A stretch of DNA of 64,000 bases from NCBI GenBank assembly GCA_963759375.1, contig CAVWYY010000008.1:434001-498000 (forward strand), in the 5' to 3' direction. Numbering within the stretch: position 1 is the first letter of the stretch; each line of letters begins with the position of its first letter. The translations under genes were made by a program, and so were the position numbers. This document shows positions 34,600-43,671 of this stretch, one piece after another. The notes beneath the pieces are model-generated. The model had not been told where the DNA came from. It searched no databases and saw only the letters and a program-made list of their open reading frames with translations. The stretch comes from DASSUW01 sp963759375 (GTDB lineage: Bacteria; Actinomycetota; Thermoleophilia; Solirubrobacterales; Solirubrobacteraceae).

Positions 34600-34787
34600 T
34601 GCGGCTCTCCTGATCGCTTTGCGAACGCCACGCTACCCGAACGGTACGTGTTGGCATCCCTAAGGGGTCGTCACCGGGCGCGTAAGGGGTAAGGGGCCTC
34701 AGGTCGGCGTGACCTCCCGATGTAAGGGGGGTGTCTCAGACGTAACTTCAGTCACGTCAGAAACGCTCGATTTCCGAGGGGTCCAAC
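34600..34787. promoter_or_regulatory. Divergent promoter region of the tkt operon with four TAAGGGG repeats
   Basis: Region between divergent tkt and the regulator cluster. TAAGGGG occurs four times on the plus strand (34661, 34683, 34690, 34723), i.e. CCCCTTA towards tkt. AGGTC/GACCT (around 34701-34714) forms a short inverted repeat between them. No clear -10/-35 pair could be assigned. The repeats could be operators for a carbon-flux regulator; this is inference from repetition and position. Confidence 0.45.
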
Positions 34788-34964
34788 ATGCTTCAGTCGC
34801 TCTACACCGCCGCCGTCGCCGATCAGCTCATCACCGCCAAGATCGACGCCGCGCACCGCTCGCACGAGCCGCGCCGCCGCCGCCTGTTCTCCCGCGGCGA
34901 CCGCGGTGCAGCTCCCCGATCCGCTCCCCACGGCCGGCTCCGCTTCAGCGGCGCCGGCCGGTGA
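34788..34964 (+). CDS. Possible small basic leader protein upstream of the LAL regulator
   Basis: 58 codons from ATG 34788 with GAGGGG upstream: MLQSLYTAAVADQLITAKID, then AAHRSHEPRRRRLFSRGDRG, then a basic tail ending SGAGR. The first half looks like an amphipathic helix, the second is Arg-rich. Its stop TGA overlaps an in-frame GTG (34961) of the regulator gene, giving a GTGA coupling like those in the hut operon. I do not recognise the family. It might be only a long 5' leader. Confidence 0.4.
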   Translation: MLQSLYTAAVADQLITAKIDAAHRSHEPRRRRLFSRGDRGAAPRSAPHGRLRFSGAGR

Positions 34965-35005
34965 TCGACCTCCCCGGCTGGACCGCGGCGGAGCCCGTAG
35001 CCATC

Positions 35006-38000
35006 ATGGATGTCGTGCTCCGCCGCGTATCCAGCGCCACGTTCGTCGGCCGGGCCGACGAGCTGGCGGTCCTGGACGGCGCACTCGAGCGGGCCCAGGC
35101 GGGAACGCCCGCGTTCACCTTCGTCGCCGGCGAATCTGGCGTCGGCAAGAGCCGGCTCGTGGCCGAGTTCGACGCGCGCGCGACCCGCGCGGGCGCGCGC
35201 GTACTGATCGGCCACGGACTGGAGCTCGGCGGGACGGCCTTCCCGTACGCCCCGATCGTCGACGCGCTCCGGCCCGTGGCCCGCGAGCTGGCCGACTGCG
35301 GCGTGGACCTCGAGCTCCCCGCCGGCACGCGCGGCGCGCTGGCCGCGCTGCTGCCCGAGTTCGGGCACGGGCTCCCGATTGAGAGTTTCGCCCGTCCGGC
35401 GCCGGAAACCCCACCCGCCGCCGGCCGTGCGACGTTACTTTTCGAGGCCCTGCTGGTACTGCTCGAGCGCCTCGGCGACCGCGCACCCGTGGCCCTCGTC
35501 CTCGAGGACCTGCACTGGGCCGATCCCTCCACGCGCGACTTCCTCGTCTTCCTCGTGCGCAGCGCCCGCTCCGAGCGGCTGAGCCTGCTCGTGACCTACC
35601 GGTCCGACGAGCTGCACCGCCGGCACCCGCTGCGCCCGGTGCTCGCCGAGCTCGAGCGCCACCCGGCCGTCGAGCGGATCGCGCTCGAGCGCTTCACCCG
35701 CGACGAGATGGACCAGCAGGTCGCCGGCATCCTCGACGCGCCGGCCGACCCGGCGCTGGCCGATCGTGTGTACGCGCGCGGGCAGGGCAACCCGCTGTAC
35801 ACGGAGGAGCTGCTGGTCGCCTCCTCCGACGGCTGGGGCGAGCTGCCGGAAACGCTGCGCGACGCGCTGCTGGCCCGCTTCGAGCGCCTGCCCACCCCCG
35901 CGCAGGAGGTGGCGCGCGTCGCCGCGGTCGTCGAGCGGCCGATGAGCCACGCGCTACTGAGCGAGCTCAGTAGCCTCGCGGACGACGAGCTGATGGCGGG
36001 CGCCCGCGAGGCCGTCGCCCACCAGTTGCTGGTCACGCACACCGACGGCACGTACGCGTTCCGCCACGCGCTCGTCGGCGAGGCGATCTACGAGGACCTG
36101 CTGCCCGGCGAGCGGACCGCGCTCCACGCGGCGCTCGCCGCCGTGCTCGAGCGCGACCCGGCGCTCATGCAGGGCGTCCCGGCGTCGACCGTCCGCGCCG
36201 AGCTGGCCTGCCACTGGCGTCATGCGCACGACCTGCCGCGATCGCTCGGCGCCTCCGTGGCTGCCGGTCTCGCCGCCCGGCGCGTCTACGCCCACCGCGA
36301 GGCGCTCCGCCACCTCGAGCGCGCGCTCGAGCTGTGGGACCGCGTCCCGGACGCCGAGCAGCGTGCCGGCATGGCCCGCGTGGACGTGCTGCGGGCGGCC
36401 GCCGCGGTGGCCGGCGACGCGTTCGAGGCCGCCCGCGCGGTCTCACTCCAGCGCGAGGCGCTGGCCGCCAGCACCGATGCGTCGCGGCTCGACCGCGCAC
36501 GCCTGCACTACGAGCTCGCGCGCTACCTGCGTTACGCGGGCGAGCACGACGAGAGCGACGATGCGCTCCAGGAGGCGCTCGCGGTGCTGCCGCCGGAAGC
36601 CGAGCTCGAGCGTGCGCAGCTGCGCGAGCACAACGCCAAGAACCTGATGCTGCGCGGCCACCTGCGCGAGGCGGTCACCGAGGCGGCGGCGGCCGTCAAG
36701 CAGGCGCACCGGCTCGGCGCCGGGCGCGTCGAGGCCGGAGCGATGAACACCGAGGGCTACTCACGCGCCGCCCTCGGCGACCTCGAGGAGGGCGGCCGCC
36801 TGCTCCGCGCGTCGGTCGACCTCGCCAGTCGCGAGGGCACGCCGAGCGACCACGTGCGCTGCGTCGTGAACCTGTCCGAGATGCTCGACCTCTCCGGACG
36901 CACCGAGGAGGCGCTGGCCGTCGTGCGCGCCACGCTGCCCGTGATCCGCGAGGCCGGCGAGCCGCTGGCCTACGGCACGTTCCTCGAGATCCAGTACGCG
37001 AACGAGCTCCTGCGCGTCGGGCGCACGGCGGAGGCCGACGCGGCGCTGCCCGCCCGCATCCCCGGCGACCTGACCGGGCCGACGATCCTGTTCATGCTCG
37101 ACGTGCGCGCGCGCATCGCGCTCACGCGCGGGAACGACGACGAGGCGCGCCGCTCACTCGAGACGCTGCGCCGCCAGGGCCTGGGCACGCGCGACTCGCA
37201 GTGGTTCGAGAGCGTCGAGTTCACGGCAGCCGAGCTCGCCGTGCGCGAGGACCGGCTCGAGGACGCGCGCGCCGCCGCCGCCCGTGGCCTCGTCGCGCTG
37301 GAGGCCACCGACGACGGGCGCCGACGGCTGAAGCTGCTGTGGATGGCGCTGCTCGTCGAGGCGGAGGGCGCCGAGCGCGCCCGCGCGCTCGCCGAGCCGT
37401 TCGACGAGGAGCCGGCGACCACGCTACAGGCGCGCCTGGCGACCGCGCGTGGCCGTCCCGGCCAGTGGGCCGAAGGCCCGCTGTTCGCCGCGCTGGCCGG
37501 CGCCGAGGTGACGCGCATCGAGCACGCGCTCGGGCGCACGGCGCCCGACCCGTCGGTCTGGCTCGCCGCCGCCGCCGGGTTCGACGAGATCGGCGTCCCG
37601 TGGCCGGCCGCCTACGCCCGGCTGCGCGCCGCCGAGGCGCACGTCGCCGCCGGCGAGCGGTCAGCCGCCGCCGAGCCGCTGATCGCCGCCCGCGCCGCCG
37701 CCGTGACGATCGAGGCACACCCGCTCGTGGCGTCCGCCGACGCGCTCGCGCGCCGCGCGCGCATCCGGGTCGCGGACCCCGAGCCGGAGGCCGACGAGCC
37801 CGCGGAGGAGGTGCCGTTCGGGCTCACTCCGCGCGAGCTGGAGGTGCTGCTCCTGGTGGCCGAGGGCCGCACCAATCGCGTGATCGGCGAGCAGCTCTTC
37901 ATGAGCGAGAAGACCGCCTCCGTCCACGTCTCGCGGATCCTCGCCAAGCTCGAGGTCAGCGGCCGCGTCGAGGCGGCTGCTGTGGCCCACCGGCTGGGCC

Positions 38001-38011
38001 TCGCGGGTTGA
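35006..38011 (+). CDS. Large ATP-binding LuxR-family (LAL-type) regulator, copy 1
   Basis: 1001 residues from ATG 35006; an alternative GTG 34961 is coupled to the small upstream frame. N-terminal AAA_16 ATPase domain with Walker A GESGVGKS (42-49) and Walker B-like VALVLEDLHWADPSTRDFL. A roughly 500-residue helical TPR-like region (many EALAV/RARAL repeats) follows. The LuxR/NarL-type HTH is at the end (FGLTPRELEVLLLVAEGRTN then RVIGEQLFMSEKTASVHVSR). LAL proteins are ATP- and ligand-responsive activators. It is paralogous to the regulator at 38452, and the msrB gene sits between them. Confidence 0.9.
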   Translation: MDVVLRRVSSATFVGRADELAVLDGALERAQAGTPAFTFVAGESGVGKSRLVAEFDARATRAGARVLIGHGLELGGTAFPYAPIVDALRPVARELADCGVDLELPAGTRGALAALLPEFGHGLPIESFARPAPETPPAAGRATLLFEALLVLLERLGDRAPVALVLEDLHWADPSTRDFLVFLVRSARSERLSLLVTYRSDELHRRHPLRPVLAELERHPAVERIALERFTRDEMDQQVAGILDAPADPALADRVYARGQGNPLYTEELLVASSDGWGELPETLRDALLARFERLPTPAQEVARVAAVVERPMSHALLSELSSLADDELMAGAREAVAHQLLVTHTDGTYAFRHALVGEAIYEDLLPGERTALHAALAAVLERDPALMQGVPASTVRAELACHWRHAHDLPRSLGASVAAGLAARRVYAHREALRHLERALELWDRVPDAEQRAGMARVDVLRAAAAVAGDAFEAARAVSLQREALAASTDASRLDRARLHYELARYLRYAGEHDESDDALQEALAVLPPEAELERAQLREHNAKNLMLRGHLREAVTEAAAAVKQAHRLGAGRVEAGAMNTEGYSRAALGDLEEGGRLLRASVDLASREGTPSDHVRCVVNLSEMLDLSGRTEEALAVVRATLPVIREAGEPLAYGTFLEIQYANELLRVGRTAEADAALPARIPGDLTGPTILFMLDVRARIALTRGNDDEARRSLETLRRQGLGTRDSQWFESVEFTAAELAVREDRLEDARAAAARGLVALEATDDGRRRLKLLWMALLVEAEGAERARALAEPFDEEPATTLQARLATARGRPGQWAEGPLFAALAGAEVTRIEHALGRTAPDPSVWLAAAAGFDEIGVPWPAAYARLRAAEAHVAAGERSAAAEPLIAARAAAVTIEAHPLVASADALARRARIRVADPEPEADEPAEEVPFGLTPRELEVLLLVAEGRTNRVIGEQLFMSEKTASVHVSRILAKLEVSGRVEAAAVAHRLGLAG

Positions 38012-38033
38012 TGGCCCTGTCATCCTCTAAGGC

Positions 38034-38432
38034 ATGGCAACCAGAGTCGAGAAGACCGATCAGCAGTGGCGTGAGGAGCTCACGCCCGAGCAGTACGACG
38101 TGCTGCGCAACGGCGCAACCGAGCGCGCTTTCACCGGGAAGTACTGGGACAACCACGAGGGCGGCATGTACCGCTGCGCCGGGTGCGGGGCGGAGCTGTT
38201 CTCGTCCGACACGAAGTTCGACTCCGGCACCGGCTGGCCGAGCTTCACGGAGCCCAAGGTGGCGGAGGCGGTCGAGGTGCGGCCGGACAACGCGTGGGGC
38301 ATGAATCGCACCGAGGTGGTGTGCCGCAACTGCGGCGGACACCTCGGCCACGTGTTCGACGACGGGCCGCGCGACGCCGGCGGGATGCGCTACTGCATCA
38401 ACTCCTGCGCGCTCGATCTGAGCAACCGCTGA
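38034..38432 (+). CDS. msrB: Peptide-methionine (R)-S-oxide reductase
   Basis: Reduces methionine-R-sulfoxide in proteins. 132 residues. Two CxxC zinc pairs (CAGCG and CRNCG), substrate region DSGTGWPSFTEP, GHVFDDGP, and the catalytic Cys121 in GMRYCINSCALDLSNR. The usual motif is RYCINSAAL; an additional Cys (CINSC) is present here and could serve as a nearby resolving thiol. Lies 22 bp after the first LAL regulator and 19 bp before the second, so probably in the same transcript. Confidence 0.96.
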   Translation: MATRVEKTDQQWREELTPEQYDVLRNGATERAFTGKYWDNHEGGMYRCAGCGAELFSSDTKFDSGTGWPSFTEPKVAEAVEVRPDNAWGMNRTEVVCRNCGGHLGHVFDDGPRDAGGMRYCINSCALDLSNR

Positions 38433-38451
38433 ACCCGCGATACTGGAGGTC

Positions 38452-41409
38452 GTGAGCACGCGCGTCTCCAGCTCCCGCCTGATCGGCCGCGAGGCCGAGC
38501 TCACCGAGCTCGAAGCCGCGCTGGCCGACGCGGCGGCGGAGCGGCCGTCGTTCGCGATCGTCGCCGGCGAGTCCGGTGTCGGCAAGACGCGCCTGCTGTC
38601 CGAGCTCGAGACCCGCGCGCGCGACAGCGGCGCGCTCGTGCTGTCGGGCGACTGCGTCGACCTCGGCGAGAGCGAGCTCCCATACGTGCCGCTGGTAGGC
38701 GCGCTGCGGCCGCTCGCCCGCTCCGGCGACCCGGCGCTCACCGACTCGCTGCGCACGGCCGTAGCGCCGCTCATGCCCGGGCTGGGCGCGGCGCCCGAAA
38801 CCTCCGATGGCGGTGACGACGGCGGCGCCCAGGCGCGTCTATTCGAAGGCCTGCTCGCCCTGCTCGAGGCGCTCGGCGCGGACCGACCGGTGCTGCTGGC
38901 GATCGAGGACCTCCACTGGGCGGATCGCTCCACACGGGCCGCGCTCGCGTTCCTGGCCCGCAGCCTGATCTCCGAGCGCGTGCTGATCGTCTGCTCCTAC
39001 CGCCCGGACGAGATGCACCGCCGCCATCCGCTGCGCCCGCTGCTCGCGGAGCTCGAGCGCGTGCCGCACACCCGCCGGGTCGTGCTCGAGCCGCTTACGC
39101 ACGAGCAGCTCGCTGCCCAGCTCGCGGACATCCTCGGCGCCGATGCCGACCCCGAGCTGCTGCAACGCCTGTGGTCGCGCTCGGGCGGCAACCCGCTGTT
39201 CTCGGAGGAGCTGCTGGCCGCCGGCGTCGACGGCCTGGGGGCGGCGCCCGACACGCTGCGCGACGCGCTGATGCTGCGCGTCGAGCGGCTGTCCGAAGGC
39301 GCGCAGGAGACCCTGCGTCTGGTGGCGGTCGGCCAGCGGGTCGACCACGCTTTGCTGGCGGCGACCAGCGGCCTCGACGAACGAGCATTGCGCGACGTGC
39401 TGCGCGAGGCCGTCGACGGCCACATCCTCGTCGCGTCCGAGGACGGCACGCACCGCTTCCGCCACGCGCTGCTGCGCGAGGTCGTGGATGACGACCTGCT
39501 GCCGGGCGAGCGCGCCGCGCTGCACCTGGCGCTCGGCCGGGCGATCGCGCCGCGGATCGACGACCGCTCCGGCGCGGCGCTCACCGCCGCGGTCGCGCAC
39601 CACTTCGCGGCGGCCGGCGACCAGCCGGCGGCGCTCGAGTGGGCGGTCCGGGCGGCGACGGCTTCCGAGCGCGTGTACGCGCACGGCGAGGCAGGCGCGC
39701 TGCTCGAACGCGCGCTGGAGATCTGGGACAGGGTGCCCGACGCCGCCGAGCGCGCCGGCACCGACAAGGTGTCGCTGCTCACCCGTGCCGCCGAGGCCGC
39801 CCGAGCGCTCGGCCACCCCGGCCGCCAACTCTCGTTCGCGCAGGCCGCGCTGGCCGAGCTCGGCCCCGATCCCGATGCCTGCCGCGCCGCCGAGCTGCTC
39901 GAGGCCATCGCGCGCGCCGAGCGCAGCGTCAACAAGCCGCGCTCGAGCATCACGACGCTCGAGCACGCGCTCGAGCTCGTCGAGGCGGCGGAGGGCGACA
40001 CGCGCGAGGCGCGCGCCCGGCTGCTGTCCGGCCTGGCTCGCGCACGCTCGCTCGACGGTCGGTTCAGCGACGGCGTCGCGGTCGCCCGCAAGGCGCTCGC
40101 GGCTGCGTTGGAGACCGGCGCCCGCGACATCGAGACCCACGCGCGGAACACGCTCGGCTTCAGCCTCGCGATGATCGGCGAGGCCGACGAGGGCGCCACC
40201 GAGATGCGCGAGTCGATCCGGCTCGCCCGCGAGCGCGACGACCTCCAGGCCATCTCCGACGGCTACGTCAACTACTCGGACATGCTGCACCTGCTGGGCC
40301 GGTCCGACGAGGCGCTGCGCATCGCGGCGGAGGGCCGTGACGTGATCGGCGAACGCCGTCCGATCGCGAAGATGTGGCTCAACTGCCAGCTCGCGGAGTT
40401 CTCGTTCGACGTCGGGGAGTGGGAGGAGTCCGAGCGGCTGCTGCCCGACCCGCTGCGCTGGACCGGGATGCACACGCGCGTCAACCTCGGCCTGCGGCGG
40501 GCCGCGCTGCTCGTCGGCCGCGGCGACCACGAGGCGGGATGGGACGCCCTGAACGAGCTCGAGGAGCTCATCGCCGATTCGAGCGAGCCGCAGTTCATCG
40601 GCCCGCTCGCCGTTCTGACCGCCGAGGAGCATCGCCGAGGCGGCGACCTCGACGCCGCCCGCAAGGTGATCGAGCGTGGCCTGGACCGCATGGAGTTCTG
40701 CACGGACGACGCCGCCCGCGTCGCGATGGTGGCCGCCGCCGGCGTGACGGTGGAGGCCGACGCCGCCGAGCGCGCGCGGGACCTCGGCGAGGCCGAAGCG
40801 GAGACCGCCGCGCTCCGCTTCCTCGACGACCTGCTGTCGCGCGTCGCGGCCGCCGCCAACCCGACGCGCCCGGTCGAGTGCGCGCTGCTGCTCACCGCGC
40901 GCGCCGAGGCGAGCCGCGCCGCCGGCCGTCCCGACCCCGTGGCCTACGAGCGCGCGGCGAAGTCGTGGGAGCGCATCAGCCGCACCGAGCCGGCCGCGAC
41001 GATGCGCTGGCGCGAGGCGGAGGCGCAGATCGCGGCGGGCGACCGCGACGGCGCCGCCGAGACGATCGGCGTCGCGCACGCGATGACGGCGTCGCTCGGC
41101 CCGAGCTGGCTGCGGAGCGAGATCGAGGGCCTGGCCGCCCGCGCGCGCCTGCCGCTCGACGTCGCGATCGCGCTCGAGGAACCCGCCGAGGACGCCCCCG
41201 AGGACGAGGACGACGGCTTCGGGCTCACCTCACGCGAGCGCCAGGTGCTCGCGCTGGTCGCCAACGGCGCGACCAACCGGGAGATCGGCGCGCAGCTCTA
41301 CATGGCCGAGAAGACCGCGAGCGTGCACGTCTCCCGGATCCTCTCCAAGCTCAACGTGCGGTCGCGCACCGAGGCCGCGGCGGTCGCCCACCGCCACCGA
41401 CTCAACTAG
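38452..41409 (+). CDS. Large ATP-binding LuxR-family (LAL-type) regulator, copy 2
   Basis: 985 residues from GTG 38452 (MSTRVSSSRLIGREAELTEL). Walker A GESGVGKT at about 38-45, Walker B-like VLLAIEDLHWADRSTRAALA, long TPR-like middle, and C-terminal HTH FGLTSRERQVLALVANGATN then REIGAQLYMAEKTASVHVSR. The domain order and local sequence match copy 1 throughout, so this is an old tandem duplication with msrB between. Targets are unknown. An unstructured acidic stretch (PAEDAPEDEDDG) precedes the HTH in this copy. Confidence 0.9.
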   Translation: MSTRVSSSRLIGREAELTELEAALADAAAERPSFAIVAGESGVGKTRLLSELETRARDSGALVLSGDCVDLGESELPYVPLVGALRPLARSGDPALTDSLRTAVAPLMPGLGAAPETSDGGDDGGAQARLFEGLLALLEALGADRPVLLAIEDLHWADRSTRAALAFLARSLISERVLIVCSYRPDEMHRRHPLRPLLAELERVPHTRRVVLEPLTHEQLAAQLADILGADADPELLQRLWSRSGGNPLFSEELLAAGVDGLGAAPDTLRDALMLRVERLSEGAQETLRLVAVGQRVDHALLAATSGLDERALRDVLREAVDGHILVASEDGTHRFRHALLREVVDDDLLPGERAALHLALGRAIAPRIDDRSGAALTAAVAHHFAAAGDQPAALEWAVRAATASERVYAHGEAGALLERALEIWDRVPDAAERAGTDKVSLLTRAAEAARALGHPGRQLSFAQAALAELGPDPDACRAAELLEAIARAERSVNKPRSSITTLEHALELVEAAEGDTREARARLLSGLARARSLDGRFSDGVAVARKALAAALETGARDIETHARNTLGFSLAMIGEADEGATEMRESIRLARERDDLQAISDGYVNYSDMLHLLGRSDEALRIAAEGRDVIGERRPIAKMWLNCQLAEFSFDVGEWEESERLLPDPLRWTGMHTRVNLGLRRAALLVGRGDHEAGWDALNELEELIADSSEPQFIGPLAVLTAEEHRRGGDLDAARKVIERGLDRMEFCTDDAARVAMVAAAGVTVEADAAERARDLGEAEAETAALRFLDDLLSRVAAAANPTRPVECALLLTARAEASRAAGRPDPVAYERAAKSWERISRTEPAATMRWREAEAQIAAGDRDGAAETIGVAHAMTASLGPSWLRSEIEGLAARARLPLDVAIALEEPAEDAPEDEDDGFGLTSRERQVLALVANGATNREIGAQLYMAEKTASVHVSRILSKLNVRSRTEAAAVAHRHRLN

Positions 41410-41593
41410 CGTTCGCGTCCCCGCTCGGCGAGTCGCCGTCCTGCTCGGCCTCGGCGATTCGGCTGCGCAGCCGGTCGCGGATCTCGTCGGGCTCGTAGTC
41501 GCTCTGGATGCGCGTCTTGCGGGCGACCACGGCGCCGGTCGCGGCGACACCCGCGACGCTGGCGAGACCGATCAGTTTCCAACGGCCCTTCAT
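41402..41593 (-). CDS. Small single-pass membrane protein
   Basis: 63 residues: MKGRWKLIGLASVAGVAATG, then AVVARKTRIQSDYEPDEIRD, then a charged tail. One N-terminal hydrophobic helix (about 6-24) followed by a cytosolic, acidic/basic helix. No family recognised. Its ATG is divergent from the papain-like gene at 41614 with 20 bp between; its 3' end overlaps the LAL regulator stop by 8 bp. Confidence 0.65.
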   Translation of the reverse strand: MKGRWKLIGLASVAGVAATGAVVARKTRIQSDYEPDEIRDRLRSRIAEAEQDGDSPSGDANAS

Positions 41594-41613
41594 GGTCGCG
41601 TACCTTACGCGCC

Positions 41614-42225
41614 GTGGACGAGTCCGTGCTGAGCCTCGACAAGGCCGTCGCGACCGCCGCGACCGGCGACATCTGGCTGTTCCGCGGCAAGTCGATCGCC
41701 GACCGCGCGATCCAGACCGTCACCAACAGCCCGATCAACCACGTCGGGATGGCCGTGGCGCTCGACGACATGCCGCCGCTGATGTGGCACGCCGAGCTCG
41801 GCCGGTCGCTGCCGGACGTGTTCACCGGCGAGCACCAGCGCGGCGTGCAGCTGCACATCCTGCGCGACGCCGTGACCGTGTGGGACACCAAGTACGGCCA
41901 GCGTGCGTGGATGCGCCAGCTCCAGGGGACGGTCACCAAGGAGCAGGAGGACAAGCTCATGGAGATGATCGACGCGATGGACGGCAAGGGGTTCCCCACG
42001 ACCGTGGGCCTCGCCGGCTCGTGGATCACGGGCCGCGTGCGCCGCCGCGACGTCTCCAAGGAGACGATCTACTGCGCCGAGCTGGTCGCCGCGACCTACC
42101 AGCACATGGGTCTGCTCCCCAAGCGCCGGCCACCGAGCTGGTACGACCCGGGCAAGTTCTGGAGTGGCGACCGCATCGAGATGGCCGACGGGTTCTCGCT
42201 CGGCGAGGAGATCGCGATCCGCTAG
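41614..42225 (+). CDS. Permuted papain-like (YiiX/NlpC-P60-type) hydrolase
   Basis: 203 residues. Characteristic blocks are ATGDIWLFRGKSIADRAIQ, SPINHVGMAVALDD (catalytic His region) and KETIYCAELVAATYQHMGLL (catalytic Cys). The His-before-Cys order is the circularly permuted papain/NlpC arrangement of the YaeF/YiiX group, whose members act on amide bonds in lipids or peptides. No signal peptide. GTG 41614 is the only sensible start. Stop shares CTAG (42222-42225) with the convergent ferritin-like gene. Confidence 0.75.
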   Translation: MDESVLSLDKAVATAATGDIWLFRGKSIADRAIQTVTNSPINHVGMAVALDDMPPLMWHAELGRSLPDVFTGEHQRGVQLHILRDAVTVWDTKYGQRAWMRQLQGTVTKEQEDKLMEMIDAMDGKGFPTTVGLAGSWITGRVRRRDVSKETIYCAELVAATYQHMGLLPKRRPPSWYDPGKFWSGDRIEMADGFSLGEEIAIR

Positions 42226-42935
42226 ACGGGGCGGCGGCCGTTGTTGTCCAGGCCCGAGCCGTTGGCGACCGGGTTGCCGGGGAAGTCGTAGAACTTCCCG
42301 GCGCCCTTGCCGCGCCGCCCGAAGCCGATCCCGGCATCCTCGAGCGCATCGATCATGCCCGCGACCGTCTTGATCGACCACGGCGCGAAGCTGCGGTCGA
42401 TCGAGATCTGCTGTCGCCCGCCCAGCGCGGTCTGCGCGAAGCGGGCGATCGCCCGGTGCTCGGACTCGATCGCCGCGGCCTCCGCCAGCCAGCGCGCCGG
42501 CTTGGCGTGGCCGCGCTTGGCGAACGCCGTGACGCCCGTCAGGTAGCCCATCAGCTCGACGGTGTCCGCGGTCTCGATCGACTCGAAGAGGCCGACACCG
42601 CCGTCGCCGAACGCGGCGTCGGGAATCCAGAACCGCAACGTGAACTGCCGGCCGCCGAGCCTGCGCAGCGCGACGACGTGGTCGTACTCGGCCGTGTTGG
42701 CGGCCTTCAGCGTCTCGACGAGGTCAGCCGATGGTGTGCCCGGCGCCCGCCGGACGGCCTCGGTGAGGAACGTCACGCCGAAGCTCTCGGCCGTCGCCAG
42801 CGTCGAGACGATGCGCTTCGGAGACTCGCCCTTGGCCGCCACCGCGGGTGGTGCGGCGGCAAGGACGAGCGCGCCGCCCGCCGCCGCCTGCAGGACGTGT
42901 CGCCGGGTGTGCGTGGTGGTCGCGTCGTCGAGCAC
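42222..42935 (-). CDS. Exported ferritin-like-domain protein
   Basis: 237 residues from GTG 42935, which has a good ribosome site (AGGAG). N-terminal twin-Arg-like signal RRHVLQAAAGGALVLAAAPP with cleavage after AVAA. The mature part is all-helical: FGVTFLTEAVRRAPG, KAANTAEYDHVVALRRLGG, AAAIESEHRAIARFAQTALG. The E..H and ExxH pairs are the expected ferritin-like di-metal ligands. Similar exported proteins are annotated as desiccation- or ferritin-related with unknown roles. Ends in a Gly/Asn-rich tail. Confidence 0.75.
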   Translation of the reverse strand: MLDDATTTHTRRHVLQAAAGGALVLAAAPPAVAAKGESPKRIVSTLATAESFGVTFLTEAVRRAPGTPSADLVETLKAANTAEYDHVVALRRLGGRQFTLRFWIPDAAFGDGGVGLFESIETADTVELMGYLTGVTAFAKRGHAKPARWLAEAAAIESEHRAIARFAQTALGGRQQISIDRSFAPWSIKTVAGMIDALEDAGIGFGRRGKGAGKFYDFPGNPVANGSGLDNNGRRPV

Positions 42936-42958
42936 GGTGGTCTCCTGACCTTTGTGGT

Positions 42959-42990
42959 GTGACCGTATTGGCGACGGCGCGCGTATAGCT
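42959..42990 (+). promoter_or_regulatory. Possible promoter giving a leaderless ABC-operon transcript
   Basis: GTGACC (42959-42964) and TATAGC (42984-42989) with 19 bp spacing, the latter only 7 bp before GTG 42997. No ribosome site precedes that GTG. This is the layout of a leaderless mRNA, common in actinobacteria. Assignment is tentative because both hexamers are imperfect. Confidence 0.35.
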
Positions 42991-42996
42991 CTTACC

Positions 42997-43671
42997 GTGA
43001 GTGGGATGGGGATCGTCGCGGCCGAGGGAGTGGTCAAGACCTACGGCGAGGGCCGCGCGGCGCGGCGCGTGCTCGACGGCGTGGACCTCACGGTGGACGC
43101 CGGCGAGGTGGTGGCGATCCTCGGCCGCTCCGGCTCCGGCAAATCGACCCTGCTGCACCTGCTGGGCGGTCTCGACCGGCCGGACGCGGGCACGATCATC
43201 GTGGCCGGTGAGGCCGTCACCGGCGCGAGCGAGAAGGAGCTGAGCGCCCTACGCCGGCGCCGGGTCGGCTTCGTCTTCCAGTTCTTCCACCTGCTGCCCG
43301 AGCTGACCGGCGAGGCGAACGTGCTGCTGGCAGGCCGGGTCCGCGGCGCGGCGCCCGAGGCCGCCGAGCGTGGCCGCGAGCTGGTGGACCGGCTCGGGCT
43401 CCGCGAGGTCGCGGACTCGCTGCCGAGCCGGCTGTCGGGCGGCGAGCAGCAGCGGTTCGCGATCGCCCGGGCGTTGGTCAACGATCCCGCGCTGGTGCTG
43501 GCCGACGAGCCGACCGGCAACCTCGACGTCGAGGCCGGCTCCGAGGTGCTGCGGCTGCTGCGCGCCGGCGCCTCCGACGGGCGTGCGGTCGTGATGGTCA
43601 CCCACGAGGCGGCCGCCGCGGCGATCGCCGACCGGGTGCTGACCATGCGCGACGGGAGGCTCACCGGGTGA
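42997..43671 (+). CDS. ABC transporter ATP-binding protein (MacB/LolD type)
   Basis: 224 residues. Walker A GRSGSGKST, Q-loop VGFVFQFFHLLPELTGEANV, signature LSGGEQQRFAIARAL, Walker B LVLADEPTGNLD and H-loop MVTHEA are complete. The EPTGNLD form is typical of MacB/LolD/FtsE-like ATPases that power FtsX-fold permeases. GTG 42997 is chosen; ATG 43006 is an alternative. The stop overlaps the permease start (GTGA). Confidence 0.94.
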   Translation: MSGMGIVAAEGVVKTYGEGRAARRVLDGVDLTVDAGEVVAILGRSGSGKSTLLHLLGGLDRPDAGTIIVAGEAVTGASEKELSALRRRRVGFVFQFFHLLPELTGEANVLLAGRVRGAAPEAAERGRELVDRLGLREVADSLPSRLSGGEQQRFAIARALVNDPALVLADEPTGNLDVEAGSEVLRLLRAGASDGRAVVMVTHEAAAAAIADRVLTMRDGRLTG

